DNA of 64,000 nt from Clostridiales bacterium (lineage in GTDB: Bacteria > Bacillota > Clostridia > Lachnospirales > Lachnospiraceae): contig JAJBTU010000032.1 in assembly GCA_020860715.1 (NCBI GenBank), forward strand, positions 113,584-177,583, written 5' to 3'. Below, piece by piece: positions 46,775-55,973 of this stretch (positions are counted from its first letter, which is position 1; each line of letters begins with the position of its first letter). Below the pieces are notes generated by a model, which was not told the origin of the DNA, ran no database searches, and saw only the letters and a program-made list of their open reading frames with translations. Made by a program: the position numbers and the translations under genes.

Positions 46775-47953
46775 ATGTTCCGAACATTTTTGATTAAATA
46801 CGGGGAAATTGCGATTAAGGGTAAGAACCGCCACCTGTTTGAAGAGGCGCTGGTAAAACAGATTCGCCATGCTCTTTCGAAAGTGGAGGGTGAGTTTTCC
46901 GTAACGCGCGAACAGGGCCGGATTTACATTGACTGCTTAAGCGAATATGATTATGAGGAGACTGTAGAAGCGCTGCAGCGCGTCTTTGGCATTGTGGGCA
47001 TCTGCCCGGTGATGAAGACCGAAGATCAGGACCTTAACGAGCTGGGCAATGATGTGATTCGTTTTCTGGATCAGGTCTACGAGGAGCACGGACAGACGTT
47101 TAAGGTACTGACAAGGCGAGCCAAAAAGACCTATCCGATTGATTCCATGGAGGTCAACAGTGAACTTGGCGGACGCATTCTCGATGCGTTTCCGGATATG
47201 CGGGTGGACGTTCATAACCCGGAACTTCTGCTCCATGTCGAGATCCGGGACAGGATCTATATTTATTCGAAGATTATTCCGGGCCCGGGCGGGATGCCGG
47301 TCGGCACGAGCGGACGGGCAATGCTGCTCCTGTCCGGAGGAATTGACAGTCCGGTAGCCGGATATATGATCGGCAAGCGCGGCGTTGTGATTGACGCTGT
47401 ATATTTCCATGCGCCGCCATATACCAGCGACCGCGCAAAGCAGAAGGTAGTCGATCTGGCAAAGCTGGTCGCACGGTATACCGGGCCGATCCGGCTGCAT
47501 GTTGTGAATTTTACGGATATCCAGCTGTATATCTATGAAAAATGTCCGCATGATGAACTGACGATCATTATGCGTCGCTATATGATGCTGATCTCGGAGC
47601 GGTTTGCCGCGCTGGACGGCTCAATGGCTCTGATCACCGGTGAGAGCATCGGACAGGTGGCCAGCCAGACGATCCAGAGCCTTTCGGTGACAAACGAAGT
47701 GTGTAAGCTGCCGGTTTTCCGTCCACTGATCGGATTTGACAAGCAGGAAATTGTAGAGGTGGCGAAAAAGATCGGGACGTTCGAGACCTCTATCCTGCCC
47801 TACGAAGACTGCTGTACTATTTTTGTAGCAAAACATCCGGTGACAAAGCCGAATTTAAAAGTGATTCAGCGCTCTGAGCTGAAACTTCAGGAAAAAATAG
47901 ATGAGATGGTCGAGACTGCTGTCGGGACTGCAGAGACAATCTGTATAGAATAA
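46775..47953 (+). CDS. thiI: tRNA uridine 4-sulfurtransferase
   Basis: ThiI makes 4-thiouridine at position 8 of tRNA and can supply sulfur for thiamine thiazole. The 392-residue protein has an N-terminal ferredoxin-like/THUMP region and the PP-loop LLSGGIDSPVAG for uridine adenylation. The C-terminal rhodanese domain of the E. coli protein is absent, as in Bacillus, so the partner desulfurase encoded just upstream must deliver sulfur directly. AAGAAGGGAAG precedes the ATG. Confidence 0.96.
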   Translation: MFRTFLIKYGEIAIKGKNRHLFEEALVKQIRHALSKVEGEFSVTREQGRIYIDCLSEYDYEETVEALQRVFGIVGICPVMKTEDQDLNELGNDVIRFLDQVYEEHGQTFKVLTRRAKKTYPIDSMEVNSELGGRILDAFPDMRVDVHNPELLLHVEIRDRIYIYSKIIPGPGGMPVGTSGRAMLLLSGGIDSPVAGYMIGKRGVVIDAVYFHAPPYTSDRAKQKVVDLAKLVARYTGPIRLHVVNFTDIQLYIYEKCPHDELTIIMRRYMMLISERFAALDGSMALITGESIGQVASQTIQSLSVTNEVCKLPVFRPLIGFDKQEIVEVAKKIGTFETSILPYEDCCTIFVAKHPVTKPNLKVIQRSELKLQEKIDEMVETAVGTAETICIE

Positions 47954-47978
47954 AAAAGAGTGCGCATCCCGCGGAGCG

Positions 47979-48016
47979 TTTTACTTTATAGGAACGAAGA
48001 TTCCTATAAAGTAAAA
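47979..48016. repeat. perfect 16-bp inverted repeat
   Basis: TTTTACTTTATAGGAA (47979-47994), loop CGAAGA, TTCCTATAAAGTAAAA (48001-48016). It lies between the convergent thiI and HPr-like genes. AT-rich with a GC-poor stem, it could be a miniature repeat or a bidirectional transcription stop. Confidence 0.7.
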
Positions 48017-48039
48017 AACCGCCGCATACTATGCGGCGG
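48013..48039 (-). terminator. minus-strand terminator after the HPr-like gene
   Basis: On the minus strand CCGCCGCAT, loop AGT, ATGCGGCGG is followed by TTTTTT. A strong stem eight bases past the HPr-like stop codon. Confidence 0.85.
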
Positions 48040-48046
48040 GGTATCA

Positions 48047-48280
48047 TTACTGTATGATGTAAGCATCAAGCACGGTCAGGATCTCGTCGATATTGTCCTC
48101 CGCGTGGATATTCAGATCAATCGGCTTGGAAAGATCCAGACTGAAGATGCCCATGATGGATTTGGCATCGATCACCTAGCGCCCGGATACGAGATCAAAA
48201 TCATTGTCAAACTTTGTAATGTCATTCACAAAAGACTTTACTTTATCAATCGAGTTTAAAGAAATCTGAACAGTTTTCAT
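48047..48280 (-). pseudogene. HPr-like (Crh-like) phosphocarrier-family gene interrupted by TAG
   Basis: Read on the minus strand from ATG 48280 (GGAGG eight bases before it), the frame gives MKTVQISLNSIDKVKSFV and reaches VSGR, then TAG at codon 35 (48178-48176), then continues VIDAKSIMGIFSLDLSKPI to TAA, 77 residues in all. The fold and the Ser46-type motif SIMGIFSL match HPr. The phospho-His15 position is Asp or similar, so it would resemble Crh, a regulatory rather than sugar-transport form. Relatives have Tyr at the interrupted position (GRYVIDAKS), one base from TAG. No frame change is present. Translation would yield only 34 residues. A point-mutation pseudogene is most likely; a sequencing error is possible. 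Confidence 0.8.
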
Positions 48281-48317
48281 AATAATGTTCCTCCATGTAT
48301 CATTGTATGGTTGTATT

Positions 48318-48344
48318 GTAACTGTAAGAATACGGAACAGTTAC
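48318..48344. repeat. 27-bp palindromic repeat, copy 4
   Basis: GTAACTGT, loop AAGAATACGGA, ACAGTTAC, perfect arms, in the gap between the divergent HPr-like and mtaB genes. A right half copy GGAACAGTTAC follows at 48420-48430. Confidence 0.8.
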
Positions 48345-48458
48345 GTAAAATGCTGTTTCAAACATTATCTTACTGTTTAGAGATGGAAAAGTCAAGAATA
48401 AAAGTAATAATTCAGGCATGGAACAGTTACAGACCGTTCGGGAAAAGGGGAGATCTAC

Positions 48459-49784
48459 ATGGCAAAAAAAGCGGCACTGCACAATCTTGGCTGTAAGGTA
48501 AACGCGTATGAGACGGAAGCAATGCGCCAGCTTTTGGAGGAAGCGGGGTATGAAATCGTACCGTTTGCCCCGGGAGCGGACGTTTATGTGATCAATACCT
48601 GCTCGGTGACAAACATTGCGGACCGAAAATCCCGTCAGATGCTTCATAAGGCAAAAAAAATGAATCCCAATGCGATCGTGGTGGCGGCGGGCTGCTACGT
48701 ACAGACAGCGGAGCAGCCGCTTAAGGATGACCATATGGCAGATCTGGTACTCGGCAACAACTGCAAAAAAGATCTGATAGAAGCGCTGCATTATCTGGAA
48801 AAAACCCGCTCGGAAAGCGAGACAGCGGACAGCCGCAGCTTTGTCACAGATATCAACCGTACACACGAATATGAAAACCTTTCCATTACCCGCACAGAAG
48901 AGCATACGCGGGCATACATGAAAGTACAGGATGGCTGCAATCAGTTCTGTTCTTACTGCATTATTCCGTACGCGAGAGGAAGAGTCAGAAGCCGGCGTGT
49001 GGAGGATGTACTGCAGGAGGTTGAGAAGCTGGCTGCAGGAGGCTGTCAGGAGATAGTGCTTACGGGCATTCATCTTACTTCTTACGGCTCTGATCTTGAT
49101 ACCTCGCTTCTGGAACTGATTCGTGCAGTTCACGGCGTTCCCGGGATCAGGCGGATTCGTCTTGGCTCCCTTGAGCCGGGGTTTATCACGGAAGAAACCG
49201 TACAGGCTCTGCATGATCTGCCTAAGGTATGTCCTCATTTTCATCTTTCCCTTCAGAGCGGCAGCACCTCCGTACTGAAACGTATGAATCGTCGGTATAC
49301 AGCAGAGGAATTTTCCGCAAAATGCGGCATTTTGCGTTCTGTCTACGACCGTCCTGCGATCACTACAGATGTGATCGTCGGATTTCCGCAGGAAACACTG
49401 GAAGAATTTCATGAGACAGCGTCTTTTTTAAAAGAACTTCGCCTGTATGAGACTCATATTTTTAAATTTTCCAGCAGGCAGGGTACACGGGCTGCCGCAA
49501 TGTCAGGCCAGATTCCTGAGACGGAAAAGGGAATCCGCAGCAATGTTCTGATCGAACTGGGGGAGCAGAACCGCAGTCTTTTTGAACAGGAGTATCAGGG
49601 CAGAAGAGCAGAGGCTCTCTTTGAGGAACCGGCTGAGATAAACGGAACAGATTATTTTACGGGATATACAAAAGAATATATCCGCGTCGCCGTTCCCGCC
49701 TGTGAGGATTTTTCAAATCGTATCGTGACAGGAAGAATCGGAAAGCCTGTTTCTTCTCATCTGTTTTTACTGGAAAAGGATTGA
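48459..49784 (+). CDS. mtaB: tRNA t6A37 methylthiotransferase MtaB
   Basis: MtaB converts t6A37 to ms2t6A in tRNAs reading ANN codons. The 441-residue radical-SAM enzyme has an N-terminal MTTase domain with Cys in LGCKVNAYE, NTCSVT and AAGCYVQ, holding one Fe-S cluster. The radical-SAM motif is CNQFCSYC, and a C-terminal TRAM domain is present. GGGGAG precedes the ATG. The next promoter starts on its stop codon. Confidence 0.95.
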   Translation: MAKKAALHNLGCKVNAYETEAMRQLLEEAGYEIVPFAPGADVYVINTCSVTNIADRKSRQMLHKAKKMNPNAIVVAAGCYVQTAEQPLKDDHMADLVLGNNCKKDLIEALHYLEKTRSESETADSRSFVTDINRTHEYENLSITRTEEHTRAYMKVQDGCNQFCSYCIIPYARGRVRSRRVEDVLQEVEKLAAGGCQEIVLTGIHLTSYGSDLDTSLLELIRAVHGVPGIRRIRLGSLEPGFITEETVQALHDLPKVCPHFHLSLQSGSTSVLKRMNRRYTAEEFSAKCGILRSVYDRPAITTDVIVGFPQETLEEFHETASFLKELRLYETHIFKFSSRQGTRAAAMSGQIPETEKGIRSNVLIELGEQNRSLFEQEYQGRRAEALFEEPAEINGTDYFTGYTKEYIRVAVPACEDFSNRIVTGRIGKPVSSHLFLLEKD

Positions 49785-49809
49785 ATTATTTGGAAAGATA
49801 TATTAGAAT
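49781..49809 (+). promoter_or_regulatory. sigma-A promoter of the ireB-ruvX operon
   Basis: TTGAAT (49781-49786), overlapping the mtaB TGA stop, 17-nt spacer, TAGAAT (49804-49809). Confidence 0.7.
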
Positions 49810-49850
49810 AAGAGGCAGCTTAGATCTGTGCAGATAAAGGACGTGAAAAT

Positions 49851-50126
49851 ATGGCGGAAATTAACAGCACACAGTATTTCAATTATATTACCGATCCACA
49901 GACAAGGGTAAAGACCGTACTGGATGTCGTTTACAATGCGATGGAAGAAAAAGGATACAATCCGGTGAATCAGATTGTCGGCTATATTATGTCCGGAGAT
50001 CCGACTTATATTACGAACCATAACAATGCCCGCAGCATGATTATGAAGGTTGAGCGTGATGAACTCGTAGAGGAACTCTTAAGGGAATACGTTAAGAATA
50101 AAGCCTGGGAGCGGAAGGACGGATGA
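49851..50126 (+). CDS. ireB: IreB family regulatory phosphoprotein (UPF0297)
   Basis: IreB is a small dimeric protein phosphorylated by the PASTA kinase IreK in enterococci, where it limits cephalosporin resistance. The 91-residue sequence has the conserved [21 protein letters not shown] opening, [21 protein letters not shown] and [12 protein letters not shown], all family hallmarks. It overlaps ruvX by 4 bp, the standard arrangement in Bacillota. Its role here is inferred from the family. Confidence 0.95.
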   Translation: MAEINSTQYFNYITDPQTRVKTVLDVVYNAMEEKGYNPVNQIVGYIMSGDPTYITNHNNARSMIMKVERDELVEELLREYVKNKAWERKDG

Positions 50127-50590
50127 TCCGCGTGATGGGACTGGATTACGGCTCAAAGACGGTCGGCGTGGCAGTAAGCGATCCGCTTGGCCTGACCGCG
50201 CAGGGAGTCGAGATTATCCGGCGGACACAGGAGAATAAGCTGCGGCGGACGCTGGCGCGTATTGAAGAACTTGCGGCACAGTATGAAGTGACGGAGATTG
50301 TGCTGGGGTTTCCGAAGAACATGAACAATACAATCGGGGAACGGGCTCAGAAATCACTTGAGTTCCGGGATATGCTGCAGCGCCGGACGGGGCTGCCCGT
50401 CGTAATGTGGGATGAACGTCTGACGACAGTTGCGGCAAACCGGACTCTGATGGAGAGCGGTGTCCGGCGTGAGAATCGAAAAGAATACGTGGACATGATC
50501 GCCGCCGTATATATTCTGCAGGGATATCTGGATTGTAAGGGAAATACAGAGAATCAGGATAAAGAAGCAGATGCGGAGGAAGGTCTGTAA
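50123..50590 (+). CDS. ruvX: Holliday junction resolvase-like nuclease RuvX/YqgF
   Basis: This RNase H-fold nuclease is implicated in pre-16S rRNA 5' end maturation and Holliday junction resolution. The 155-residue protein has [16 protein letters not shown] with the first catalytic Asp, [10 protein letters not shown], and WDERLTT with further acidic ligands, followed by [14 protein letters not shown]. Start codon overlaps ireB. The last 15 residues are acidic. Confidence 0.95.
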   Translation: MIRVMGLDYGSKTVGVAVSDPLGLTAQGVEIIRRTQENKLRRTLARIEELAAQYEVTEIVLGFPKNMNNTIGERAQKSLEFRDMLQRRTGLPVVMWDERLTTVAANRTLMESGVRRENRKEYVDMIAAVYILQGYLDCKGNTENQDKEADAEEGL

Positions 50591-50635
50591 CAGAGGGCTG
50601 CAAGACGAAAACAAAAGAGTAAGATGAGGAGAAAT

Positions 50636-50896
50636 ATGGAGAAAATTGAATTTCGACCGGCAGAGGGCGGGGATACCGCATATTTTTATGTGGTGGAAGA
50701 GACCAGAATTAATGGCGTCTCTTATCTTCTTGTGACCGAGAGTGAGGAAGATGAAGCGGAAGCCTATATTTTAAAGGATACTTCGAAGGACGGAGAAGAA
50801 GAAGCCATTTATGAGTTTGTCGATCATGATGATGAACTGGAAGCAGTATCAAAGATCTTTGCAGAGCTTTTAGAGGACGTGGACATAGAGCTCTGA
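50636..50896 (+). CDS. DUF1292 domain protein
   Basis: This 86-residue acidic protein is usually found after ruvX in Clostridia. Core residues are the FYVVEETRINGVSYLLVTE strand pair, EAYILKD and EAIYEFVDDD-like sequence ending in a Glu/Asp/Leu-rich helix. ATG 50636 is chosen because GAGGAGA precedes it; ATG 50624 is in frame without a site. Function unknown. Confidence 0.88.
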   Translation: MEKIEFRPAEGGDTAYFYVVEETRINGVSYLLVTESEEDEAEAYILKDTSKDGEEEAIYEFVDHDDELEAVSKIFAELLEDVDIEL

Positions 50897-51087
50897 AATG
50901 ATAAAGCAACAAAAAGGATCAGAAGAACATAAGAAGGGTAATATGGTGCCGTTTAAGACACCTTATTCTTGTATGCGGCCATGTCCTGAAATATGTGTTT
51001 CTGTATTGTATGAATCATACTGCAGCAGAAGTATTGATTCTCAGAAAGGAATGATTATGCGTAAATCGCAGGAAAGAGGTATGAATA

Positions 51088-52770
51088 TTGAGTAAGGAAC
51101 AGAACAGACAGAACAATACGGGGAAACTGAAAATTATACCGCTCGGCGGACTTGGGCTGATCGGTATGAATATCACGGCATTTGAGTATAACGACAGCAT
51201 TATTGTTGTGGACTGCGGTCTGGCATTTCCGGAGGATGATATGCTGGGGATCGATCTGGTCATCCCGGATATCACATATCTGAAAGAGAATTCAGAAAAG
51301 GTAAAAGGATTTGTATTTACACATGGACACGAGGATCATATCGGAGCAATCTCTTATATTTTAAATGACCTGAATGTCCCGCTCTACGCGACGAAGCTGA
51401 CAATGGGGCTGATTGAACGCAAGCTGGAAGAAGGCGGGCAGCTCAAAACGACAAAACGTAAGGTCGTGAAGCAGGGACAGTCTATCAACCTTGGCTGTTT
51501 CCGCGTGGAGTTTATTCGCACGAATCACAGCATTGCGGACGCGGTTGCCCTGGCAATCTATTCACCGGCCGGCGTTGTTGTGCACACCGGAGACTTTAAG
51601 ATTGATTATACACCGGTATACGGTGATGCAATTGATCTGCAGCGATTTGCGGAAATCGGCAAAAAAGGTGTGCTTGCGCTGATGTGTGACAGTACGAATG
51701 CGGAACGTCCGGGTTTTACAGCCTCGGAACGTACGGTAGGAAAGACCTTTGACCACCTGTTTTCGGAAAATGCCAGTCACCGTATTATTGTAGCAACGTT
51801 TGCGTCTAATGTGGACCGTGTACAGCAGATTATCAATACAGCTTATAAATACGGCAGAAAAGTTGTGATTGAAGGCCGCAGTATGGTCACCGTGATCTCG
51901 ACCGCCTCGGAACTCGGTTATATTAAGATACCGGAGCACACGCTGATCGAGATCGACGAGATGAAAAATTATACAGACGAGCAGCTTGTGCTGATCACGA
52001 CCGGCAGTCAGGGGGAACCGATGGCAGCTCTTTCCAGGATTGCCGCTAACATGCATAAGAAAATTTCGATTCATCCAAACGATGTCGTGATCTTCAGTTC
52101 AAATCCGATCCCCGGCAATGAAAAGGCAGTCTCGAAGGTCATCAACGAGCTTTCTGCAAAGGGGACGAAAGTCGTCTTTCAGGACACCCATGTTTCCGGA
52201 CATGCCTGCCAGGAGGATATCAAGCTGATCTATTCTCTCGTAAAGCCGAAGTACGCGATCCCGGTACACGGCGAATACCGCCATATGAAAGCGCAGGCGG
52301 CGCTTGTAGAAGAACTCGGATATGATAAAGACCATATTCTGGAACTGAAAGCGGGGAATGTGCTGGAGATTGATGAGAATTCAGCTTCTGTGACCGGGCA
52401 GGTGCAGACCGGTTCGATTCTTGTGGATGGTCTCGGAGTGGGGGATGTCGGCAACATCGTGCTGCGAGACCGCCAGCATCTTGCGGAAGACGGCATTGTG
52501 ATCGCGGTTTTGACTCTGGAGAAATACAGCGGGCAGATTCTGGCCGGCCCGGATATAGTATCCCGCGGTTTTGTATATGTCCGGGAGTCAGAGGATCTGA
52601 TGGATGAAGCGCGTTCCGTTGTAGAAGAAGCCATGGACTATTGCGGTTCCCACCATATTACGGACTGGGCAAAAATGAAAAATAACATTCGTGATTCCCT
52701 CAGTGATTTTCTTTGGAAAAGAACGAAAAGAAGACCTATGATTTTACCAATTATTATGGAGGTCGAATAA
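51088..52770 (+). CDS. rnj: ribonuclease J
   Basis: RNase J is a metallo-beta-lactamase/beta-CASP nuclease with endo- and 5' exonuclease activity in mRNA turnover and rRNA maturation. The 560-residue protein has the zinc motif HGHEDH, TNHSIADA, HTGDFKIDYTP, the CASP region with GSQGEPMAAL, and VHGEYRH. The start is TTG 51088, seven bases after GAGGT. A 191-base gap upstream shows no convincing coding sequence. YlbF, encoded 14 bases downstream, is linked to RNA decay in Bacillus. Confidence 0.96.
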   Translation: MSKEQNRQNNTGKLKIIPLGGLGLIGMNITAFEYNDSIIVVDCGLAFPEDDMLGIDLVIPDITYLKENSEKVKGFVFTHGHEDHIGAISYILNDLNVPLYATKLTMGLIERKLEEGGQLKTTKRKVVKQGQSINLGCFRVEFIRTNHSIADAVALAIYSPAGVVVHTGDFKIDYTPVYGDAIDLQRFAEIGKKGVLALMCDSTNAERPGFTASERTVGKTFDHLFSENASHRIIVATFASNVDRVQQIINTAYKYGRKVVIEGRSMVTVISTASELGYIKIPEHTLIEIDEMKNYTDEQLVLITTGSQGEPMAALSRIAANMHKKISIHPNDVVIFSSNPIPGNEKAVSKVINELSAKGTKVVFQDTHVSGHACQEDIKLIYSLVKPKYAIPVHGEYRHMKAQAALVEELGYDKDHILELKAGNVLEIDENSASVTGQVQTGSILVDGLGVGDVGNIVLRDRQHLAEDGIVIAVLTLEKYSGQILAGPDIVSRGFVYVRESEDLMDEARSVVEEAMDYCGSHHITDWAKMKNNIRDSLSDFLWKRTKRRPMILPIIMEVE

Positions 52771-52784
52771 CAGTATGAATCGAG

Positions 52785-53125
52785 TGGAACAGTGTACACA
52801 GGATTTGATTGACAGCTTTTTGCAGACGGAAGAATATCAGCGTTATCAAAAACTTCGTGAACTGACAGATCAGGATCCCGCACTGCGCCGAAAACTGAAT
52901 GAATTTCGCAGGCGCGTCTATGACGTACAGACTTCCGGTGAAACTCTGGATCATTACAGTGAACAGGAGCGTCTGGGCAGAGACGCTTCTGAGTTTCGAA
53001 AAAATGAGCTGGTCGATGAATACCTGAAGGTGGAACTGCATCTCTGCCGGATGATTCAGAATATGGTCTTCCAGATTGCAGACGCGATTGATCTGGATCT
53101 GGACGATGTACTGGAGGGAATCTGA
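52785..53125 (+). CDS. YlbF/YmcA family protein
   Basis: This all-helical protein of about 113-116 residues belongs to the YlbF/YmcA group, which in B. subtilis forms the Y-complex that acts with RNase Y and competence/sporulation control. Landmarks are LIDSFLQTEEYQRYQKLRE, DPALRRKLNEFRR and the helix CRMIQNMVFQIADAIDLDL-type end. The start is not well defined: GTG/ATG candidates lie at 52775-52785. Placement directly after RNase J supports an RNA-turnover role. Confidence 0.85.
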
Positions 53126-53129
53126 AGGT

Positions 53130-53789
53130 ATGATTATCCCGGAGCGTATATCCGTCTATATGAATTCTCTCGATACCGGCAACGGTTGCTTTCTGGATGA
53201 ACTGGAACGCACCGCGAATGAAGCGTGTGTGCCGATCATTCGAAAAGACATGCAGAGCTTTCTGAAAGTGCTGCTGGCACTGCAAAAGCCGAAAAAAATA
53301 CTGGAGGTAGGGACTGCCATCGGATTTTCTGCTATCCTGATGGCGATGAACACAGAGCCCGACTGCAGGATTACTACGATTGAAAATTATGAGAAACGCA
53401 TCGGTCCGGCTCAGGCTAATTTTACCAGAGCCGGGCTGGAAAACCGGATATCGCTCCTGCAGGGGGATGCACAGCAGCTTTTACCGGCTCTGAAGGAATC
53501 CTACGATTTTATATTTATGGACGCTGCAAAAGGACAGTATATGGCGTTTCTCCCGGAAGTACTGCGGCTTTTGCGGGTCGGCGGCGTACTGGTATCGGAT
53601 AATGTACTGCAGGATGGTGACCTGATTGAATCGCATTATGCCATTGAGCAGCGCAACCGCACGATTTATAAGCGAATGCGGGAGTATCTGTACACTCTGA
53701 AGCATACGGAAGGACTGGTCACTTCAATTGTTGCGGTCGGAGACGGTGCGGCAGTGACGGTGAAAGAATCCGAAGATATTCTGCTTTAA
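53130..53789 (+). CDS. trmR: O-methyltransferase, TrmR-like (tRNA mo5U34)
   Basis: This class I SAM methyltransferase (family 3, 219 residues) has KKILEVGTAIGFSAI for SAM binding, TTIENYEKRI, FIFMDAAKGQY with metal-binding Asp, and VSDNVLQDG. In B. subtilis the equivalent gene (yrrM) lies before U32 genes and its product methylates 5-hydroxyuridine at tRNA position 34. The same gene pairing here supports TrmR. ATG 53130 is chosen over an upstream frame that overlaps ylbF. Confidence 0.88.
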   Translation: MIIPERISVYMNSLDTGNGCFLDELERTANEACVPIIRKDMQSFLKVLLALQKPKKILEVGTAIGFSAILMAMNTEPDCRITTIENYEKRIGPAQANFTRAGLENRISLLQGDAQQLLPALKESYDFIFMDAAKGQYMAFLPEVLRLLRVGGVLVSDNVLQDGDLIESHYAIEQRNRTIYKRMREYLYTLKHTEGLVTSIVAVGDGAAVTVKESEDILL

Positions 53790-53823
53790 AGAATCACATT
53801 TGATTTTATATGGGAGAGTTTTC

Positions 53824-55056
53824 ATGAAACATCCGGAACTTCTGATCCCGGCGAGCAGCCTGGAAGTATTGAAAACAGCGGTGACCTTTGGCGCGGATGC
53901 GGTATACATTGGCGGCGATGCCTATGGCCTGCGTGCAAAAGCAAAAAATTTTTCCATGCCGGATATGGCAGAGGGCATTGCGTTTGCGCATACGCATGGG
54001 GTAAAAGTCTATGTGACGGCAAATATTCTGGCTCACAATGGGGATCTGGACGGAATAGAGTCTTATTTTCGTGAACTGAAAGAACTGCATCCGGACGCAC
54101 TGATCATTGCGGATCCGGGTGTTTTTATGATTGCAAAACGTGTCTGTCCTGAGATTGAGCGGCATATCAGTACGCAGGCAAATAACACCAATTATGAGAC
54201 CTGCCGATTCTGGTGGCAGCTTGGCGCAAAGCGCATAGTCACGGCACGGGAACTTTCCCTTGCTGAGATTACGGAACTGCGTGCGAAGATACCGCCCGAG
54301 ATGGAGATTGAGACGTTTGTACACGGAGCAATGTGCATTTCCTATTCCGGCCGATGTCTTCTGAGCAATTATTTTACAGGCCGGGACGCAAATCAGGGGG
54401 CCTGTACCCATCCCTGCCGCTGGAAATACGCGGTTATGGAAGAGACAAGGCCCGGCGAATATCTTCCCGTTGAAGAAAATGAACGCGGAACTTATATTTT
54501 TAATTCCAAAGATCTGTGCATGATTGAGCACATCCCGGATCTGATTCATGCCGGGATTGACAGTTTTAAGATTGAAGGAAGAATGAAAAACGCCCTCTAT
54601 GTGGCGACCGTGGCCCGGACATACAGAAAAGCGATGGATGCGTACCTGAAAGATCCGGAGATATATGAGCGGAATCTGTCCTGGTATCAGGAACAGATAT
54701 CGAACTGCACGTACCGCCAGTTTACGACAGGATTCTTTTACGGAAAACCGAATCAGGAGTCTCAGATTTACGACAGCAACACTTATATCAAAGAGTATAC
54801 GTATCTGGGAATGATCGGTGAAAAGGCGAATGGCGGGGATGGCTGGTATGCGACAGAGCAGCGCAATAAATTTTCTGTTGGCGAGAAGATTGAGGTGATG
54901 AAACCCGACGGCCGAGACTTCAAAACACCTGTGCTGGAAATCCGTGATGAGAGCGGGAAACCCATGGAAAGCGCGCCGCATCCGCAGCAGAAGCTGATGA
55001 TAAGACTCGCCTGCGAGGCAGATACCTATGATATTCTTCGCAGAGCAGAACTGTGA
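53824..55056 (+). CDS. U32 family protein, TrhP-like (tRNA ho5U34 hydroxylation)
   Basis: This 410-residue U32 'peptidase' family member has the core GAMCISYSGRCLLSNYF and GACTHPCRW cysteines that bind an Fe-S cluster, plus NSKDLCMIEHIPDLI and SFKIEGRMKN. Relatives YrrN/YrrO and YegQ (TrhP) hydroxylate U34 of tRNA with prephenate rather than cut proteins. It follows the TrmR-like gene by 34 bases, and the two would act in sequence to make 5-methoxyuridine. GGGAGAG precedes ATG 53824; the upstream frame to 53800 has no site. Confidence 0.9.
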   Translation: MKHPELLIPASSLEVLKTAVTFGADAVYIGGDAYGLRAKAKNFSMPDMAEGIAFAHTHGVKVYVTANILAHNGDLDGIESYFRELKELHPDALIIADPGVFMIAKRVCPEIERHISTQANNTNYETCRFWWQLGAKRIVTARELSLAEITELRAKIPPEMEIETFVHGAMCISYSGRCLLSNYFTGRDANQGACTHPCRWKYAVMEETRPGEYLPVEENERGTYIFNSKDLCMIEHIPDLIHAGIDSFKIEGRMKNALYVATVARTYRKAMDAYLKDPEIYERNLSWYQEQISNCTYRQFTTGFFYGKPNQESQIYDSNTYIKEYTYLGMIGEKANGGDGWYATEQRNKFSVGEKIEVMKPDGRDFKTPVLEIRDESGKPMESAPHPQQKLMIRLACEADTYDILRRAEL

Positions 55057-55072
55057 ATAAAAAGGAGAAACC

Positions 55073-55915
55073 ATGCGGGAAATACAGATAAGCCAGATTA
55101 CCGATGTGATTGAACGTCTCTGCATCGAGGCAAATGAGCATCTTCCGGAGGATGTGAAATGTGCTATTTTAAAATGCCGTGCGTGTGAGGACGGAAAAAT
55201 CGCGAAGAGTGTTCTGGACGATATTATTACAAATTATGAGATCGCAGATGAAGAAGAAGTTCCGATCTGTCAGGATACAGGTATGGCCTGTGTGTTCCTG
55301 GAAATCGGGCAGGATGTACACCTTGTGGGCGGCAGTCTGTCAGAAGCGGTGGATGAAGGCGTCCGCAGAGGGTATCAGAACGGGTATCTCAGAAAGTCGG
55401 TGGTAAAAGATCCGGTGCGTCGGGGAAACACCGGCGACAATACACCGGCAATGCTTTACACGGAAATAGTGCCGGGAGAAGAAGTACGGATCACAGTCGG
55501 ACCGAAGGGGTTTGGCAGTGAGAACATGAGTGCAGTCCGTATGTTCAAGCCATCCGCCGGTCTGCAGGGCATTAAGGATTTCATCATTGAGGTAGTCCGG
55601 ACGGCCGGACCGAATCCATGTCCGCCGATGGTCGTCGGCGTCGGGATCGGCGGCACCTTTGACAAGTGTGCGTTTCTCGCAAAAAAAGCGCTGATGCGTC
55701 CGCTGGATGTACGGAATCCGGACTCGTTTTACGCAGATCTGGAAGTGGAGATGCTGGATCAGATCAATCGTCTGGGGATTGGCCCGCAGGGATTTGGCGG
55801 CCGCACGACCGCAATTGGTCTGAACATTGAGACCATGCCGACGCATATCGCGGGCATGCCATGTGCAGTAAATATCAGCTGTCATGTAACCCGGCACAAA
55901 ACAGCGGTAATCTAA
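55073..55915 (+). CDS. class I fumarate hydratase, alpha subunit
   Basis: This subunit of an oxygen-sensitive 4Fe-4S hydro-lyase interconverts malate and fumarate. The 280-residue protein has the cluster Cys in ICQDTGMACVF, GNTGDNTPAML, GPKGFGSENMS and CPPMVVGVGIGG. The beta subunit is encoded 58 bases downstream. L-tartrate dehydratase has the same organisation, so that activity is the main alternative. Start follows AAAAAGGAG. Confidence 0.94.
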   Translation: MREIQISQITDVIERLCIEANEHLPEDVKCAILKCRACEDGKIAKSVLDDIITNYEIADEEEVPICQDTGMACVFLEIGQDVHLVGGSLSEAVDEGVRRGYQNGYLRKSVVKDPVRRGNTGDNTPAMLYTEIVPGEEVRITVGPKGFGSENMSAVRMFKPSAGLQGIKDFIIEVVRTAGPNPCPPMVVGVGIGGTFDKCAFLAKKALMRPLDVRNPDSFYADLEVEMLDQINRLGIGPQGFGGRTTAIGLNIETMPTHIAGMPCAVNISCHVTRHKTAVI

Positions 55916-55973
55916 GTTTACAGACCATCCGGAATGAATCTGCGATACCATAACAGAACGGAGCGTGTTTACT

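Noticed and set aside
48300..49412. 370-residue minus-strand frame upstream of the HPr-like gene
   Set aside because: Covers mtaB in antisense and would run through palindrome copy 4; no recognisable domain.
50898..51095. 65-codon plus-strand frame before RNase J
   Set aside because: No ribosome site and no family pattern; treated as the RNase J leader.
53806..55125. 439-residue open frame on the minus strand
   Set aside because: Opposite the U32 gene, with a composition expected of an antisense shadow.
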